From Sulfurovum sp. (GTDB lineage Bacteria; Campylobacterota; Campylobacteria; Campylobacterales; Sulfurovaceae): a DNA stretch of 64,000 nucleotides. A program made the position numbers and the translations under genes. The stretch spans positions 1 through 64,000 of the forward strand of contig JAMOSB010000033.1 in the NCBI GenBank assembly GCA_027068485.1. The letters run 5' to 3'. The notes below the pieces were generated by a model. The model was not told the DNA's origin. It worked only from the letters and a program-made list of their open reading frames with translations, and ran no database searches. This document shows, in pieces, positions 54,745 through 64,000 of the stretch; within the stretch, counting starts at the first letter, position 1, and every line of letters starts with the position of its first letter.

Positions 54745-55995
54745 CTAATAGATAGACTTTTCGTAGATGACGAAGTTGGAAGCGAGTGCTTTCATCTCCT
54801 CTTTGATCGTTGCGTGGAGTTGGGTGTCATTGACATTATCGAGGACATCAGCGATCTTGTTGGCGATGATCTCAAACTCCGCCTCTTTCATCCCACGACT
54901 CGTAAGAGCAGGTGATCCGATACGCACACCTGAGGTGACAAATGGACTGCGTGTCTCACCTGGTACGGTGTTTTTGTTGACAGTGATTCCTGCATTACCA
55001 AGGGCAGCGTCCGCATCTTTTCCTGAGAACTCTTTGTTGAGGAAGCTTACAAGGACGAGGTGGTTATCTGTCCCACCACTCACGACATCATACCCACGAG
55101 CCACGAGAACTTCAGCGAGTTTAGAGGCGTTGGCTTTGACCTGCTTAGCGTAGACCTTCCACTCATCAGAGAGGTTGTATTTAAATCCAACCGCTTTAGC
55201 TGCGATAACATGAACCAGTGGTCCCCCTTGAAGTCCTGGGAAGATAGCAGAGTTGATCTTCTTTGCAATCGCTTCATCGTTGGTCATGATCATCCCACCA
55301 CGAGGACCTGCGAGTGTCTTGTGAGTGGTTGTTGTGACGACATCCGCATAAGGGAATGGACTGGGGTGTTCACCAGCACAGACAAGCCCTGCGATGTGTG
55401 CGATATCAGCAAAGAGGATAGCACCTACTTCATCCGCGATCTCTCTAAACTTCTTGAAGTCTATCTCTCTGGCATACGCAGAGGCACCACAGACGATGAT
55501 TTTAGGTTGGACAGTTTTGGCGATACGCAGTACCTCTTCGTAGTTGATACGACCATCAAGCTCTACACCATAGGTAAAAGAGGAGTAGTTTTTGCCTGAG
55601 AAGCTTGGTTTGCTCCCGTGTGTGAGGTGTCCTCCGTGGCTGAGATCCATCCCCAAGATCTTCTCTCCTGCTTTGAGGAGGGCTGCATAGACGGCACCAT
55701 TGGCTTGGCTTCCTGAGTGAGGCTGGACATTGGCGTAGTTACACGCAAAGAGTTCACATGCTCTATCAATAGCAAGTTGCTCTACCGTATCGGCAAACTC
55801 ACATCCACCATAGTAGCGTTTATAGGGGTATCCCTCTGCATACTTATTGGTAAAGACAGAACCCATCGCTTCCATTACAGCAGGAATGGTAAAGTTCTCT
55901 GAAGCGATCATCTCAAGGTGGTTAGTCTGTCGCTCTCTCTCGTTCTCAATGGCTTGAAATATCTCTGGGTCAAATGTCTCGATTGCATAACTCAT
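54745..55995 (-). CDS. glyA: Serine hydroxymethyltransferase
   Basis: [56 protein letters not shown]. Confidence 0.97.
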   Translation of the reverse strand: MSYAIETFDPEIFQAIENERERQTNHLEMIASENFTIPAVMEAMGSVFTNKYAEGYPYKRYYGGCEFADTVEQLAIDRACELFACNYANVQPHSGSQANGAVYAALLKAGEKILGMDLSHGGHLTHGSKPSFSGKNYSSFTYGVELDGRINYEEVLRIAKTVQPKIIVCGASAYAREIDFKKFREIADEVGAILFADIAHIAGLVCAGEHPSPFPYADVVTTTTHKTLAGPRGGMIMTNDEAIAKKINSAIFPGLQGGPLVHVIAAKAVGFKYNLSDEWKVYAKQVKANASKLAEVLVARGYDVVSGGTDNHLVLVSFLNKEFSGKDADAALGNAGITVNKNTVPGETRSPFVTSGVRIGSPALTSRGMKEAEFEIIANKIADVLDNVNDTQLHATIKEEMKALASNFVIYEKSIY

Positions 55996-56051
55996 ATGTT
56001 GCTTCCTTTAGTCGGTTTGTTATTGGATTTATATCTAAAATCTTCTTGAAT

Positions 56052-57704
56052 CTACTTTTTTTCCATGGCTCTTTTTTTGCACGCTGCCCCATCGATACAG
56101 AACATCCCTTTGCCTTTTTTGGCAGGTTTGAGTTCGATGAGGTTTTCGTTTCCACACTTTTTGCACTGTTGTGTATTGGCACAGAGAGGGGCAAGCTCTT
56201 CGGTGGGGGCTTCAGGTTTCATCGCAGGAAAGAGAAGGACATCACGGATAGAGTGCTGGTTGGTGAGCATCATCACGAGGCGATCGATACCGATACCCTC
56301 TCCCGCTGTAGGGGTCATACCGTAGCTGAGTGCTTTGACATAGTCTTTGTCCATGTGCATCGCCTCATCATCTCCTGTCGCCTCTTTGGCATCGACTTGT
56401 CCCTTAAATCGCTCATACTGATCGATAGGGTCATTGAGCTCAGAGAAGCCATTGGCGATCTCTTTGCCCGCCATAAAGAGCTCAAATCGTTCGGCGATAT
56501 CGGGGTTCTCATCAGAGCGTCGAGCCAGTGGAGAGATATCGACTGGGAAGTCGGTGATGTAGGTTGGGTTGATCAGTTTCCCTTCGACAAACGCATCAAA
56601 GAGTTCTGCTTGGAGGTAGCCTAGGGTGAGGTTCTCATCGACATGTACCCCCTTCTCTTTGAGGTAGGCGAGGGCTTTGAGCCGATCGGTTGCGACCTCT
56701 TGGGGAACTTCCCCAATGGTTGTGAGTGATTCGATATAGGGGACTTTGGCAAATGGTGTTGAGAAGTCTATCTCTAGCTCACCATAGGGGAGTTTTCGCT
56801 CAAATCCAAGGTGATCAAAGAGATAATCAAATAGCTCCTCTGTAATCTCCATCAGATCTGTATAGCGGTGGTATGCCCAGTAGAACTCAATCATCGTAAA
56901 CTCAGGGTTATGGGTATGATCCATCCCCTCATTACGGAAGTTTCGGTTGATCTCAAAGACCGCTTCCATCCCTCCGACAATGAGGCGTTTGAGGTAGAGT
57001 TCGGGTGCGATACGCAAGTAGCGTTCAACATCAAGTGCATTGTGATGGGTGATAAACGGCTTGGCATTTGCACCTCCAGGGATCGGGTGCATCATCGGTG
57101 TCTCTACCTCTAAGAAAGATTTCTCTTCAAAGAAGCGTCGTACGAGTGAGACGATCTTAGAACGCATAATGAAGTTCTCTTTGACATCGGCATTCATAAT
57201 CATATCAAGGTAGCGTTGACGATAGCGTAGCTCATGGTCTTGGAGTCCGTGAAACTTCTCAGGGAGTGGGGAGATCGCTTTGGTGACCATCTGCATACTT
57301 TTACAGTGAAGTGTCAACTCCCCTGTCTGTGTCACAAAGGGGTAGCCTGTCACTTCGATGATATCACCCACCTCGAAGAGCTTTTTGGCGATGGTATTAT
57401 AGAATCCCTCAGGGAGTTCATCTCGGTTGTAGTAGATCTGTACCATCCCTTGGCTATCTTCGATCTTTGCAAAGGCGGCTTTACCCATGATACGGATAAA
57501 TTTCAGTCGACCTGTCAGAGAGTAGTGCTTGGAGTCATCTTTTTTCTCCTCCGCATCAAGGGTTTTGACATACTCACACTGGTGTAGAAACTCTTGTGAG
57601 GGGGTACCTCGACGGATCTGATTTGGGTAGGGGTTGATGCCTTCATCTCTTAGGCGTTGAGTTTTTTTTAGTCTCTCTTGGATATATTGATTTTCAAATA
57701 TCAA
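56052..57704 (-). CDS. lysS: Lysyl-tRNA synthetase (class II) with Cys-rich C-terminal tail
   Basis: [68 protein letters not shown] start at 57704 preferred. Confidence 0.93.
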   Translation of the reverse strand: MIFENQYIQERLKKTQRLRDEGINPYPNQIRRGTPSQEFLHQCEYVKTLDAEEKKDDSKHYSLTGRLKFIRIMGKAAFAKIEDSQGMVQIYYNRDELPEGFYNTIAKKLFEVGDIIEVTGYPFVTQTGELTLHCKSMQMVTKAISPLPEKFHGLQDHELRYRQRYLDMIMNADVKENFIMRSKIVSLVRRFFEEKSFLEVETPMMHPIPGGANAKPFITHHNALDVERYLRIAPELYLKRLIVGGMEAVFEINRNFRNEGMDHTHNPEFTMIEFYWAYHRYTDLMEITEELFDYLFDHLGFERKLPYGELEIDFSTPFAKVPYIESLTTIGEVPQEVATDRLKALAYLKEKGVHVDENLTLGYLQAELFDAFVEGKLINPTYITDFPVDISPLARRSDENPDIAERFELFMAGKEIANGFSELNDPIDQYERFKGQVDAKEATGDDEAMHMDKDYVKALSYGMTPTAGEGIGIDRLVMMLTNQHSIRDVLLFPAMKPEAPTEELAPLCANTQQCKKCGNENLIELKPAKKGKGMFCIDGAACKKRAMEKK

Positions 57705-57738
57705 GGTGTCTCCTCGTATAGTAGTAGATTTGGTTGTG

Positions 57739-58182
57739 TTAGGATTGGCACTTTTCACAAAGTCCAATGATCTTCATCGTATGGTCTCGCATCTGAAAGT
57801 TAAACTGCGTTGCGATAAGTTGCTGTTGCTTCTCAATGGTCTCATCATAAAACTCAATAATCTCTCCACACTCTGTACAGATGAGATGGTCATGATGTTT
57901 TTTGAGACCGAGTTCATACTTCTTCCCTTGGGTACCAAAGGAGATAGAACTGGTGATTTTGGACTCCTCAAGTAGGGTAAGGGTACGATAGACCGTGGCG
58001 ATACCAATATTGATGGTGGGGTAGGCTTGTTTGAGTTGCATATAGATATCTTCAGGAGTGAAGTGTCCCTCATTCTCGTAGAGAAACTTCACGATAAGCT
58101 CACGCTGTTTAGTAAACTTAAGTTGGTTACTTTTGAGCAGTGCTTTAAACTTCTCCAAAAGAAGAGGGTAGGTAATCATCAT
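57739..58182 (-). CDS. fur: Fur-family regulator
   Basis: [44 protein letters not shown]. Confidence 0.9.
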   Translation of the reverse strand: MMITYPLLLEKFKALLKSNQLKFTKQRELIVKFLYENEGHFTPEDIYMQLKQAYPTINIGIATVYRTLTLLEESKITSSISFGTQGKKYELGLKKHHDHLICTECGEIIEFYDETIEKQQQLIATQFNFQMRDHTMKIIGLCEKCQS

Positions 58183-58188
58183 AGCCCT

Positions 58189-58836
58189 TTAGTAGTTTGC
58201 TAGGCTCTGGTTGTACTCAGTTGGTACTACGGTTGCGTTGGACTCAGCGGTGTTCTCCTCTACCTCTTGAGTCGGTGTGGTTTGGCTAGCAGGCTTCTTG
58301 ATATGAAGTTCAAGTACCTCAGGGTCGATATTGATAATGGTAGTCCCCACCTCTTTAAGATAGGGGTAGAGGATAGAGTTTCCAAGATATTTTTGGATCT
58401 TGTCTTGTACGAGTGTGACATTGGAGAGTGCCGTCACAATGAGTGCAAAGATCAAGAAGTACTTCCCACCCCCTGCGATAAATCCAAAGAGGCGATTGAG
58501 AAAGCCTAGAGCACTTGCACTGGTAAGCTTGGAGAGGAGTGCCCCTACAATCGTAGCACTCAGCCAGATTACCGTAAGGATAGCGAGGAATCCCACAAGC
58601 TTTAGGAGGGCTTCATTCTCTATGGGGAGGAAGTTGGCACTGATGAAGGTTGCGGTCTCTCCTGCAAATCGTGAAGCGAAATAGACCCCACCTACAACAC
58701 CAAGCAGTCCAAAAAACTCTTTGATGAAGCCATTGACAAAGCCTTTGATACCTAAGATGAGAACAATAGAAGCGATGGTGACATCAAAGTAGTTGAAGTC
58801 GACCATTGAGAAGTTCTCAAGTGAAAAGTTTTCCAT
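58189..58836 (-). CDS. CvpA family membrane protein
   Basis: NYFDVTIASIVLILGIKGFVNGFIKEFFGLLGVVGGVYFASRF. Confidence 0.85.
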   Translation of the reverse strand: MENFSLENFSMVDFNYFDVTIASIVLILGIKGFVNGFIKEFFGLLGVVGGVYFASRFAGETATFISANFLPIENEALLKLVGFLAILTVIWLSATIVGALLSKLTSASALGFLNRLFGFIAGGGKYFLIFALIVTALSNVTLVQDKIQKYLGNSILYPYLKEVGTTIINIDPEVLELHIKKPASQTTPTQEVEENTAESNATVVPTEYNQSLANY

Positions 58837-58875
58837 ATATTTCCTTTATTCGTTAATTAAGTACTGGGTGAGTCG

Positions 58876-59934
58876 TTAGATATTTTTGGCGACTTCATCG
58901 GGTTTGTTGGCATACTGTAAGGCAATCTCTCGACTCACCTTACCATCTTTGTAGAACTTCACAATTGCTTGGGTCTGTGTCTGCATCCCTGTATCTCCTT
59001 GACCTAGTTGCATCTGAGAGTAGATCTGGTGGACTTTGTCCTCACGAATGAGGTTGGAGATAGCGTTGTTTGGGATGAGTATCTCTGCTGCGGCGACACG
59101 CCCTCCACCGAGTTTAGGGAGGAGCATCTGAGAGATGACCCCTGCAAGTGAAGAGGCGATCATCGCACGAATCTGTGGCTGTTCGTCTCCAGAGAAGACA
59201 TCGATGATACGGTTGATCGTCCCTGGTGCAGAGGAGGTGTGTAGGGTACCAAAGACAAGGTGACCTGTCTCCGCTGCGGAGAGTCCCGCTTCAATGGTGA
59301 CTCTATCCCGCATCTCCCCAATGAGGATGATATCTGGATCTTGTCTCAGGGCATACTTGAGTGCCGCAGCAAAGCTTTTGGTATCATCGCCTACCCCTCT
59401 ATGAGAGAAGACCGATTTTTTGTTACGGTGGATAAACTCCACAGGATCTTCGACGGTGAGGATATGCTTATGCTCGGTGAGGTTGATCTCATTGAGCATG
59501 GCTGAGAGGGTGGTAGATTTACCCGATCCTGTTGGTCCTGTGACCAAGATTAGACCCTTTTCGCGTTTGACAAGCTTCTTGTAGATAGCTGGAGCCCCTA
59601 GCTCATCGAGTGAAGGGATCTCAATAGGAATAATCCTAAACGCCGCAGCGGGGTTGCCTAGGGTACGGTAGTAGTTGGCACGGAAGCGTCCAATCCCAGG
59701 GAGTACGACTGCAAAGTCAAGCTCATTCTCCTCTTCAAACTGCTGTTTTTGCTTTTCTGTAATGAGTGAGTAGCACATCTCCTCGATATCCTCACCTGTT
59801 AGGACAGGGAGATTGACAGGCTTGAGTGTCCCACTCAGTCTGATTTGGGGTTCTGAACGGCTTACAAGGTGTAGATCTGATGCGCCGTGTGTGACGACAC
59901 TCTGAAGCAATTTTTTGATATCGAAAACAGCCAT
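58876..59934 (-). CDS. pilT: PilT-type twitching ATPase
   Basis: GASDLHLVSRSEPQIRLSG, LVTGPTGSGKSTTLSAML, ILIGEMRDRVTIEAGLSAAETGHLVFGTLHT. Confidence 0.93.
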   Translation of the reverse strand: MAVFDIKKLLQSVVTHGASDLHLVSRSEPQIRLSGTLKPVNLPVLTGEDIEEMCYSLITEKQKQQFEEENELDFAVVLPGIGRFRANYYRTLGNPAAAFRIIPIEIPSLDELGAPAIYKKLVKREKGLILVTGPTGSGKSTTLSAMLNEINLTEHKHILTVEDPVEFIHRNKKSVFSHRGVGDDTKSFAAALKYALRQDPDIILIGEMRDRVTIEAGLSAAETGHLVFGTLHTSSAPGTINRIIDVFSGDEQPQIRAMIASSLAGVISQMLLPKLGGGRVAAAEILIPNNAISNLIREDKVHQIYSQMQLGQGDTGMQTQTQAIVKFYKDGKVSREIALQYANKPDEVAKNI

Positions 59935-59959
59935 GGTTTATCCTTTGAAGTGTGAAGTG

Positions 59960-60250
59960 TTACTCAATAATGGCAGGAACGATAAAGAAATCATCCTGAC
60001 TTTTGGGTGCGTGAGAGAGGATATCTTCTGCGACACTGGTACGCTCTCGTATCGTATCTTCTCGAAGGGGTGTCCCCCCCTCAAGTGTCGAAAAAGTGGC
60101 ACTAAGCCCTTCTGTATCTAGTTCATTGAGGTTTTCAATGTAGCCAAGTATCTCTGTGAGTTGACCCATCACTTCCTCTTTTTTTGACTCATCTATCTTA
60201 AGATGAGAGAGTTTCTCTAGTTTTGCCAAAACAGCATCGTCTATTTGCAT
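59960..60250 (-). CDS. gatC: Asp/Glu-tRNA amidotransferase subunit C
   Basis: VLAKLEKLSHLKIDE...LTEILGYIENLNELDTEGL. Confidence 0.92.
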   Translation of the reverse strand: MQIDDAVLAKLEKLSHLKIDESKKEEVMGQLTEILGYIENLNELDTEGLSATFSTLEGGTPLREDTIRERTSVAEDILSHAPKSQDDFFIVPAIIE

Positions 60251-60391
60251 CTGATTTCTACCCTACTCTAGTAATTTGGGATATTATATATTAATTTAGT
60301 TTAAGGGTACCACAACCCACCCCTCCAAGGAGATAATAATAATATATGACTATAATTCACTTTTATACTTAAGTAGTGTTAAAGGAAATCA

Positions 60392-60736
60392 GTGAATAAG
60401 TTTTTAGCCGTTGAGGGTGTCACTTCTATGGAGTTGGAACGACTGTTACTCTTGCGGGAGCAGGGTGAAGTTGCGTTTGTTTTGGTCGATGTACGGGAGG
60501 TAGAGGAGTATCAATTAGGTGCTATCGCAGGGGTGGATCAGCTCCATCCCACCTCTACCTTTCAGAGATGGGGTCAGTCGCTTTTAGAGGAGCTTAGAGA
60601 GCAGACGATCATCTTTACCTGTCGTTCGGGTAATCGTAGTGGTCAGATACAGCAACGCTTTAGACGCAGTGGTCATCCTAGTGTCATCAATCATATAGGA
60701 GGAATTCTCTCCTATAAGGGAAAGGTAGTAAGGTAG
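60392..60736 (+). CDS. Rhodanese-like domain protein
   Basis: VLVDVREVEEYQLGAIAGV; IIFTCRSGNRSG. GTG start. Confidence 0.85.
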   Translation: MNKFLAVEGVTSMELERLLLLREQGEVAFVLVDVREVEEYQLGAIAGVDQLHPTSTFQRWGQSLLEELREQTIIFTCRSGNRSGQIQQRFRRSGHPSVINHIGGILSYKGKVVR

Positions 60737-60739
60737 CGT

Positions 60740-61852
60740 ATGGAAGTAGTAGATCTGTTAATCAAGTTATTGAGTTTTGAGTCGGTTACGCCTGATGATG
60801 GTGGATCGTTGGCATTTATAGAGAAGTACCTTGAGGGGTATGAGGTGATCTATCACAACCAAGGAGGGGTCAAAAACCTCTTTTTAAGTAAGCAGTTCTC
60901 CATGGGAGAACACCTCTGCTTTGCGGGGCATGTCGATGTGGTGCCTGCGGGAGAGGGGTGGGAGAGTAACCCCTTTGTCCCGATGATCAAAGAGGGGGCT
61001 ATCTATGGGCGTGGAGCCCAAGATATGAAGAGTGGGGTCGCGGCGTTTGTCGCAGCGTGTGCCAATACGACAGCATTTGAGGGGAGACTCTCTATCCTCC
61101 TCACCTCCGACGAGGAGGGGGAGGCGACGCATGGGACAGTCATCATGCTCGAACACCTTAAGGGGCTAGGGCTTCTGCCTGACTACTGTGTGGTAGCAGA
61201 GCCGACTTGTGAGCAGGTTTTTGGGGATGCAATCAAGATTGGACGACGCGGTTCTATCAACGGCTACTTGACTATCAAAGGAAAACAGGGACACGCAGCC
61301 TATCCCGAAAAGGCGATTAACCCCGTCCATCAGATCGCTCCACTGCTCGTAGAGCTAGCGGGGGTCAATCTCGATGAGGGGGATGAGGATTTTGCTCCAA
61401 GTCAGATGGTGATTACTGATATTCGTGGGGGGATGGAGGTGACCAATGTCACCCCTAGTAGTCTCAAGCTGATGTTTAATGTCCGTAACTCAACCAAGAC
61501 AACCCAACAAGAGGTTAAAGCCCATATCGATCGTGTGCTTAAGGGAGTGGAGTATCAGTTGGAGTTGACCCAAGGCTCCTACCCCTTTGTGACCAATCGA
61601 AGCTCTAAGCTTGTCACGCAGTTAGCCAAGAGTATCGAGGAGGTCACCCAGATCAAGACGAAACTCTCTACGGCAGGAGGGACAAGTGATGCGCGTTTTA
61701 TGGGGGCGTATGGTATCGATGTGGTGGAGTTTGGTGTCATCAATGATACCATCCATGCCCCCAATGAACGCACAACTATTGAGGAGGTGGAGAGGCTCTA
61801 TGCAATCTTTTGCCACCTTATAGCAGGATTTAATCAAAGGGGTGAACAATGA
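60740..61852 (+). CDS. dapE: Succinyl-diaminopimelate desuccinylase
   Basis: LCFAGHVDVVPAGEGWESNPF, YGRGAQDMKSGVAAF, TSDEEGEATHGT. Confidence 0.93.
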   Translation: MEVVDLLIKLLSFESVTPDDGGSLAFIEKYLEGYEVIYHNQGGVKNLFLSKQFSMGEHLCFAGHVDVVPAGEGWESNPFVPMIKEGAIYGRGAQDMKSGVAAFVAACANTTAFEGRLSILLTSDEEGEATHGTVIMLEHLKGLGLLPDYCVVAEPTCEQVFGDAIKIGRRGSINGYLTIKGKQGHAAYPEKAINPVHQIAPLLVELAGVNLDEGDEDFAPSQMVITDIRGGMEVTNVTPSSLKLMFNVRNSTKTTQQEVKAHIDRVLKGVEYQLELTQGSYPFVTNRSSKLVTQLAKSIEEVTQIKTKLSTAGGTSDARFMGAYGIDVVEFGVINDTIHAPNERTTIEEVERLYAIFCHLIAGFNQRGEQ

Positions 61853-62244
61853 AGCGATTGGTAGGGGTAGTGCTACTCCTCTCCACACTGCTGTTGGCAG
61901 ATAAGACCGCGTGGGTTGAGGGAGTTGATGAGGCGTTTGCTCGGGCAAGTAGAGAGCATAAGATGGTGATGCTCTTTGTGGAGAGTAGCCACTGTCGATG
62001 GTGTAAGCGGATGAAGGAGCGAACCCTTGATGATGTGATGGTACAGCAGAAGCTCTCGGGCTATGTTGCGGTCAAGGTGCAGAGAAGTGACCGCGAACTC
62101 CTCGCCTCATTTCCTCAGATTCAAGGGGTGCCTACAATCTTTTTGATGACACCCAAACGAGAGATTATTGAGTCGGTGATTGGCTACTTTACTATAGAGG
62201 ATTTCCTAAGCTATCTGGATGATGTCGAAAAAGAGATGCACTAA
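61849..62244 (+). CDS. Thioredoxin-fold secreted protein
   Basis: Signal peptide; MLFVESSHCRWCKRMKERTL (CxxC); GVPTIFLMTP. Confidence 0.8.
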   Translation: MKRLVGVVLLLSTLLLADKTAWVEGVDEAFARASREHKMVMLFVESSHCRWCKRMKERTLDDVMVQQKLSGYVAVKVQRSDRELLASFPQIQGVPTIFLMTPKREIIESVIGYFTIEDFLSYLDDVEKEMH

Positions 62245-62247
62245 GCG

Positions 62248-63267
62248 ATGCTATTTCGTCCCCGTTTTAGTGAGTATGTTACCGCTCGTATTGTGACGAT
62301 TGGGGTGGTGCAGTTTGCACTCTTTGCTCTGGTGATGATACTGCTCTTTGAGAACCGCTCAGATGCCTTTTTTGCGATACTCCTCTTGGGGGTAGGGTTT
62401 GTGACCTTTGTCGTCTCGATTGTGCGTGGAGCCAAGCGGATGGAGCGGGAGCTACGCACTATCAATACCTATCTTGCCAACCTAGAGAAGATCGATGAGA
62501 TAGACTACACCACCCACTTCTTCACCCAAGAGTTTGAGCAGATTAACCAAAATCTCATCAAAGTCCTCAAAAAGTCTAAGAAACGAGAAGATATTAAGCA
62601 ACGCTACAATGCCAAACTCAAACTTAAAAACCGTCAAAGAGCCGATATGCTTTCGGCTATTGCTCATGAGTTTCGTAACCCTATCGCTTCGATTATGGGG
62701 TATGCTCAGACACTACAAGATGACCCTGCTATCCCCGCACCCCTACAGGAGAAGTTTCTCGGTAAGATCTACAATAATGGCAATAAGATTGAGAGCCTTT
62801 TGGCTCGGTTGATACTCTGGAATAAGTTTGAGAGTGGTGAGGCGACACTCCATAAGAGTAGTTTTGATCTTCTCAGCCTTGCCCAAGAGAGTAAGCTCGC
62901 CCTAGAGGAGAGCTACCCTAGTCGAGAGATTGTGGTGGAGGGGGAGCCGTGTCGTATCAAAGCCGATCGTACCCTTATGGAGGTGGTACTTAAAAATCTC
63001 ATAGAGAATGCCCTCAAATACTCACGAGAGAGTGTGGTGGTCTCGATCGAGGGGCATCGAGTCATGGTGCGAGATCATGGGCAGGGGATTGCTCCTGAGG
63101 AGCTTAGCAAGATCACCAAGAAGTTCTACCGTACGATGGACAATAGCTGGGACAACTCTATGGGGCTTGGACTCTCTATTGTCAAGACGATACTCACCCT
63201 CCATAAGAGCAAACTCATAATTGAGAGTACACTCGGTGAGGGGTCGACTTTTGCGTTTGAGATCTAA
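62248..63267 (+). CDS. Membrane sensor histidine kinase
   Basis: SAIAHEFRNPIASIMGYAQTL H-box; GLGLSIVKTIL; two TM segments. Confidence 0.85.
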   Translation: MLFRPRFSEYVTARIVTIGVVQFALFALVMILLFENRSDAFFAILLLGVGFVTFVVSIVRGAKRMERELRTINTYLANLEKIDEIDYTTHFFTQEFEQINQNLIKVLKKSKKREDIKQRYNAKLKLKNRQRADMLSAIAHEFRNPIASIMGYAQTLQDDPAIPAPLQEKFLGKIYNNGNKIESLLARLILWNKFESGEATLHKSSFDLLSLAQESKLALEESYPSREIVVEGEPCRIKADRTLMEVVLKNLIENALKYSRESVVVSIEGHRVMVRDHGQGIAPEELSKITKKFYRTMDNSWDNSMGLGLSIVKTILTLHKSKLIIESTLGEGSTFAFEI

Positions 63268-63390
63268 GGGGATGCGGAGGGATATCCTCTAACCTTAGTC
63301 ATAATCACTAAACTTTCTTTCTGAAAAACTTGAAATATTTAAAACAATAGTGTATAATCCCGAAAAATCACACTTAAAAGGAATAGACAG

Positions 63391-64000
63391 ATGGCAAAAC
63401 ATCAGTTTCAAACAGAAATAGGTCAGCTTTTAAAACTCATGACACACTCACTCTACTCAAACAAAGAGATCTTTATCCGTGAGCTTGTCTCCAACTCAAG
63501 TGATGCACTCGATAAGTTTAACTACCTTAGACTCACCGATGATGCGTTTAAAGAGCAGGAGTGGACAGGACGCGTCTCTATCAAGCTTGATAAAGAGGAT
63601 GGGTCACTAACGATTGGTGATAATGGTATCGGTATGAATGAGAGTGATTTGATGGATCACCTCGGAACCATTGCTAAGTCTGGTACCAAAGCGTTTATGG
63701 AGAATCTCACAGGCGATGCGAAGAAAGATAGTAATCTTATCGGACAGTTTGGGGTAGGGTTCTACTCGGTCTTTATGGTAGCAGAGCAGGTTGATGTCAT
63801 CTCCAAAAAAGCGGGAGAGGATCAAGCCTATATGTTCTCTACCGATGGGTCAGGTGAGTATGAGGTGAAGCCTGTGACCAAAGAGGAGCATGGTACGGTA
63901 ATCTATATCAAGCTCAAAGAGGATGAGAGAGAGTTCCTCGATAAATGGCGTACACAAGAGGTGGTCAAGAAGTACTCTAACCATATCGCCTACCCTATTA
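63391..64000 (+). CDS. htpG: Chaperone HtpG (3' end outside window)
   Basis: MAKHQFQTEIGQLLKLMTHSLYSNKEIFIRELVSNSSDALDK...GTIAKSGT...GQFGVGFYS; open to window end so absent from the ORF track. Confidence 0.97.
   Translation, partial: MAKHQFQTEIGQLLKLMTHSLYSNKEIFIRELVSNSSDALDKFNYLRLTDDAFKEQEWTGRVSIKLDKEDGSLTIGDNGIGMNESDLMDHLGTIAKSGTKAFMENLTGDAKKDSNLIGQFGVGFYSVFMVAEQVDVISKKAGEDQAYMFSTDGSGEYEVKPVTKEEHGTVIYIKLKEDEREFLDKWRTQEVVKKYSNHIAYPI

Overview
The window is a gene-dense chromosomal segment of a Campylobacterota bacterium, probably Sulfurovum-like. The lineage call rests on hobA, class II DAHP synthase, frdCAB, rpsF-ssb-rpsR and fur-lysS-glyA synteny. Most of it is housekeeping: secDF-yajC, murC, frdCAB, mutS2, hisG, lysC-hobA-holB-folP-ligA, tlyA-ribF, aroE-trpE, lysS/glyA/fur, pilT, gatC, dapE and htpG (partial). 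There is also a complete cNOR nitric oxide reductase cluster and several two-component genes. The less ordinary items are: (1) a cadherin-like surface protein with about 49 matches to the bacterial PglB-type D/E-X-N-X-S/T sequon; (2) a probable vestigial integron between the SPOR gene and a DUF1882-like gene, made of a truncated IntI-like N-terminus beside a GC-rich attC-like imperfect palindrome; (3) a 164-aa conserved-looking ORF after glyA that has no ATG/GTG/TTG start and is absent from the ORF track; (4) a Fic-family pseudogene whose catalytic core has been deleted; (5) an in-frame internal start with a strong SD in lysC; (6) a FIST-domain histidine kinase near the nor cluster. No rRNA, tRNA or CRISPR was recognised. 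All family assignments are by reading the sequence; no searches were run.
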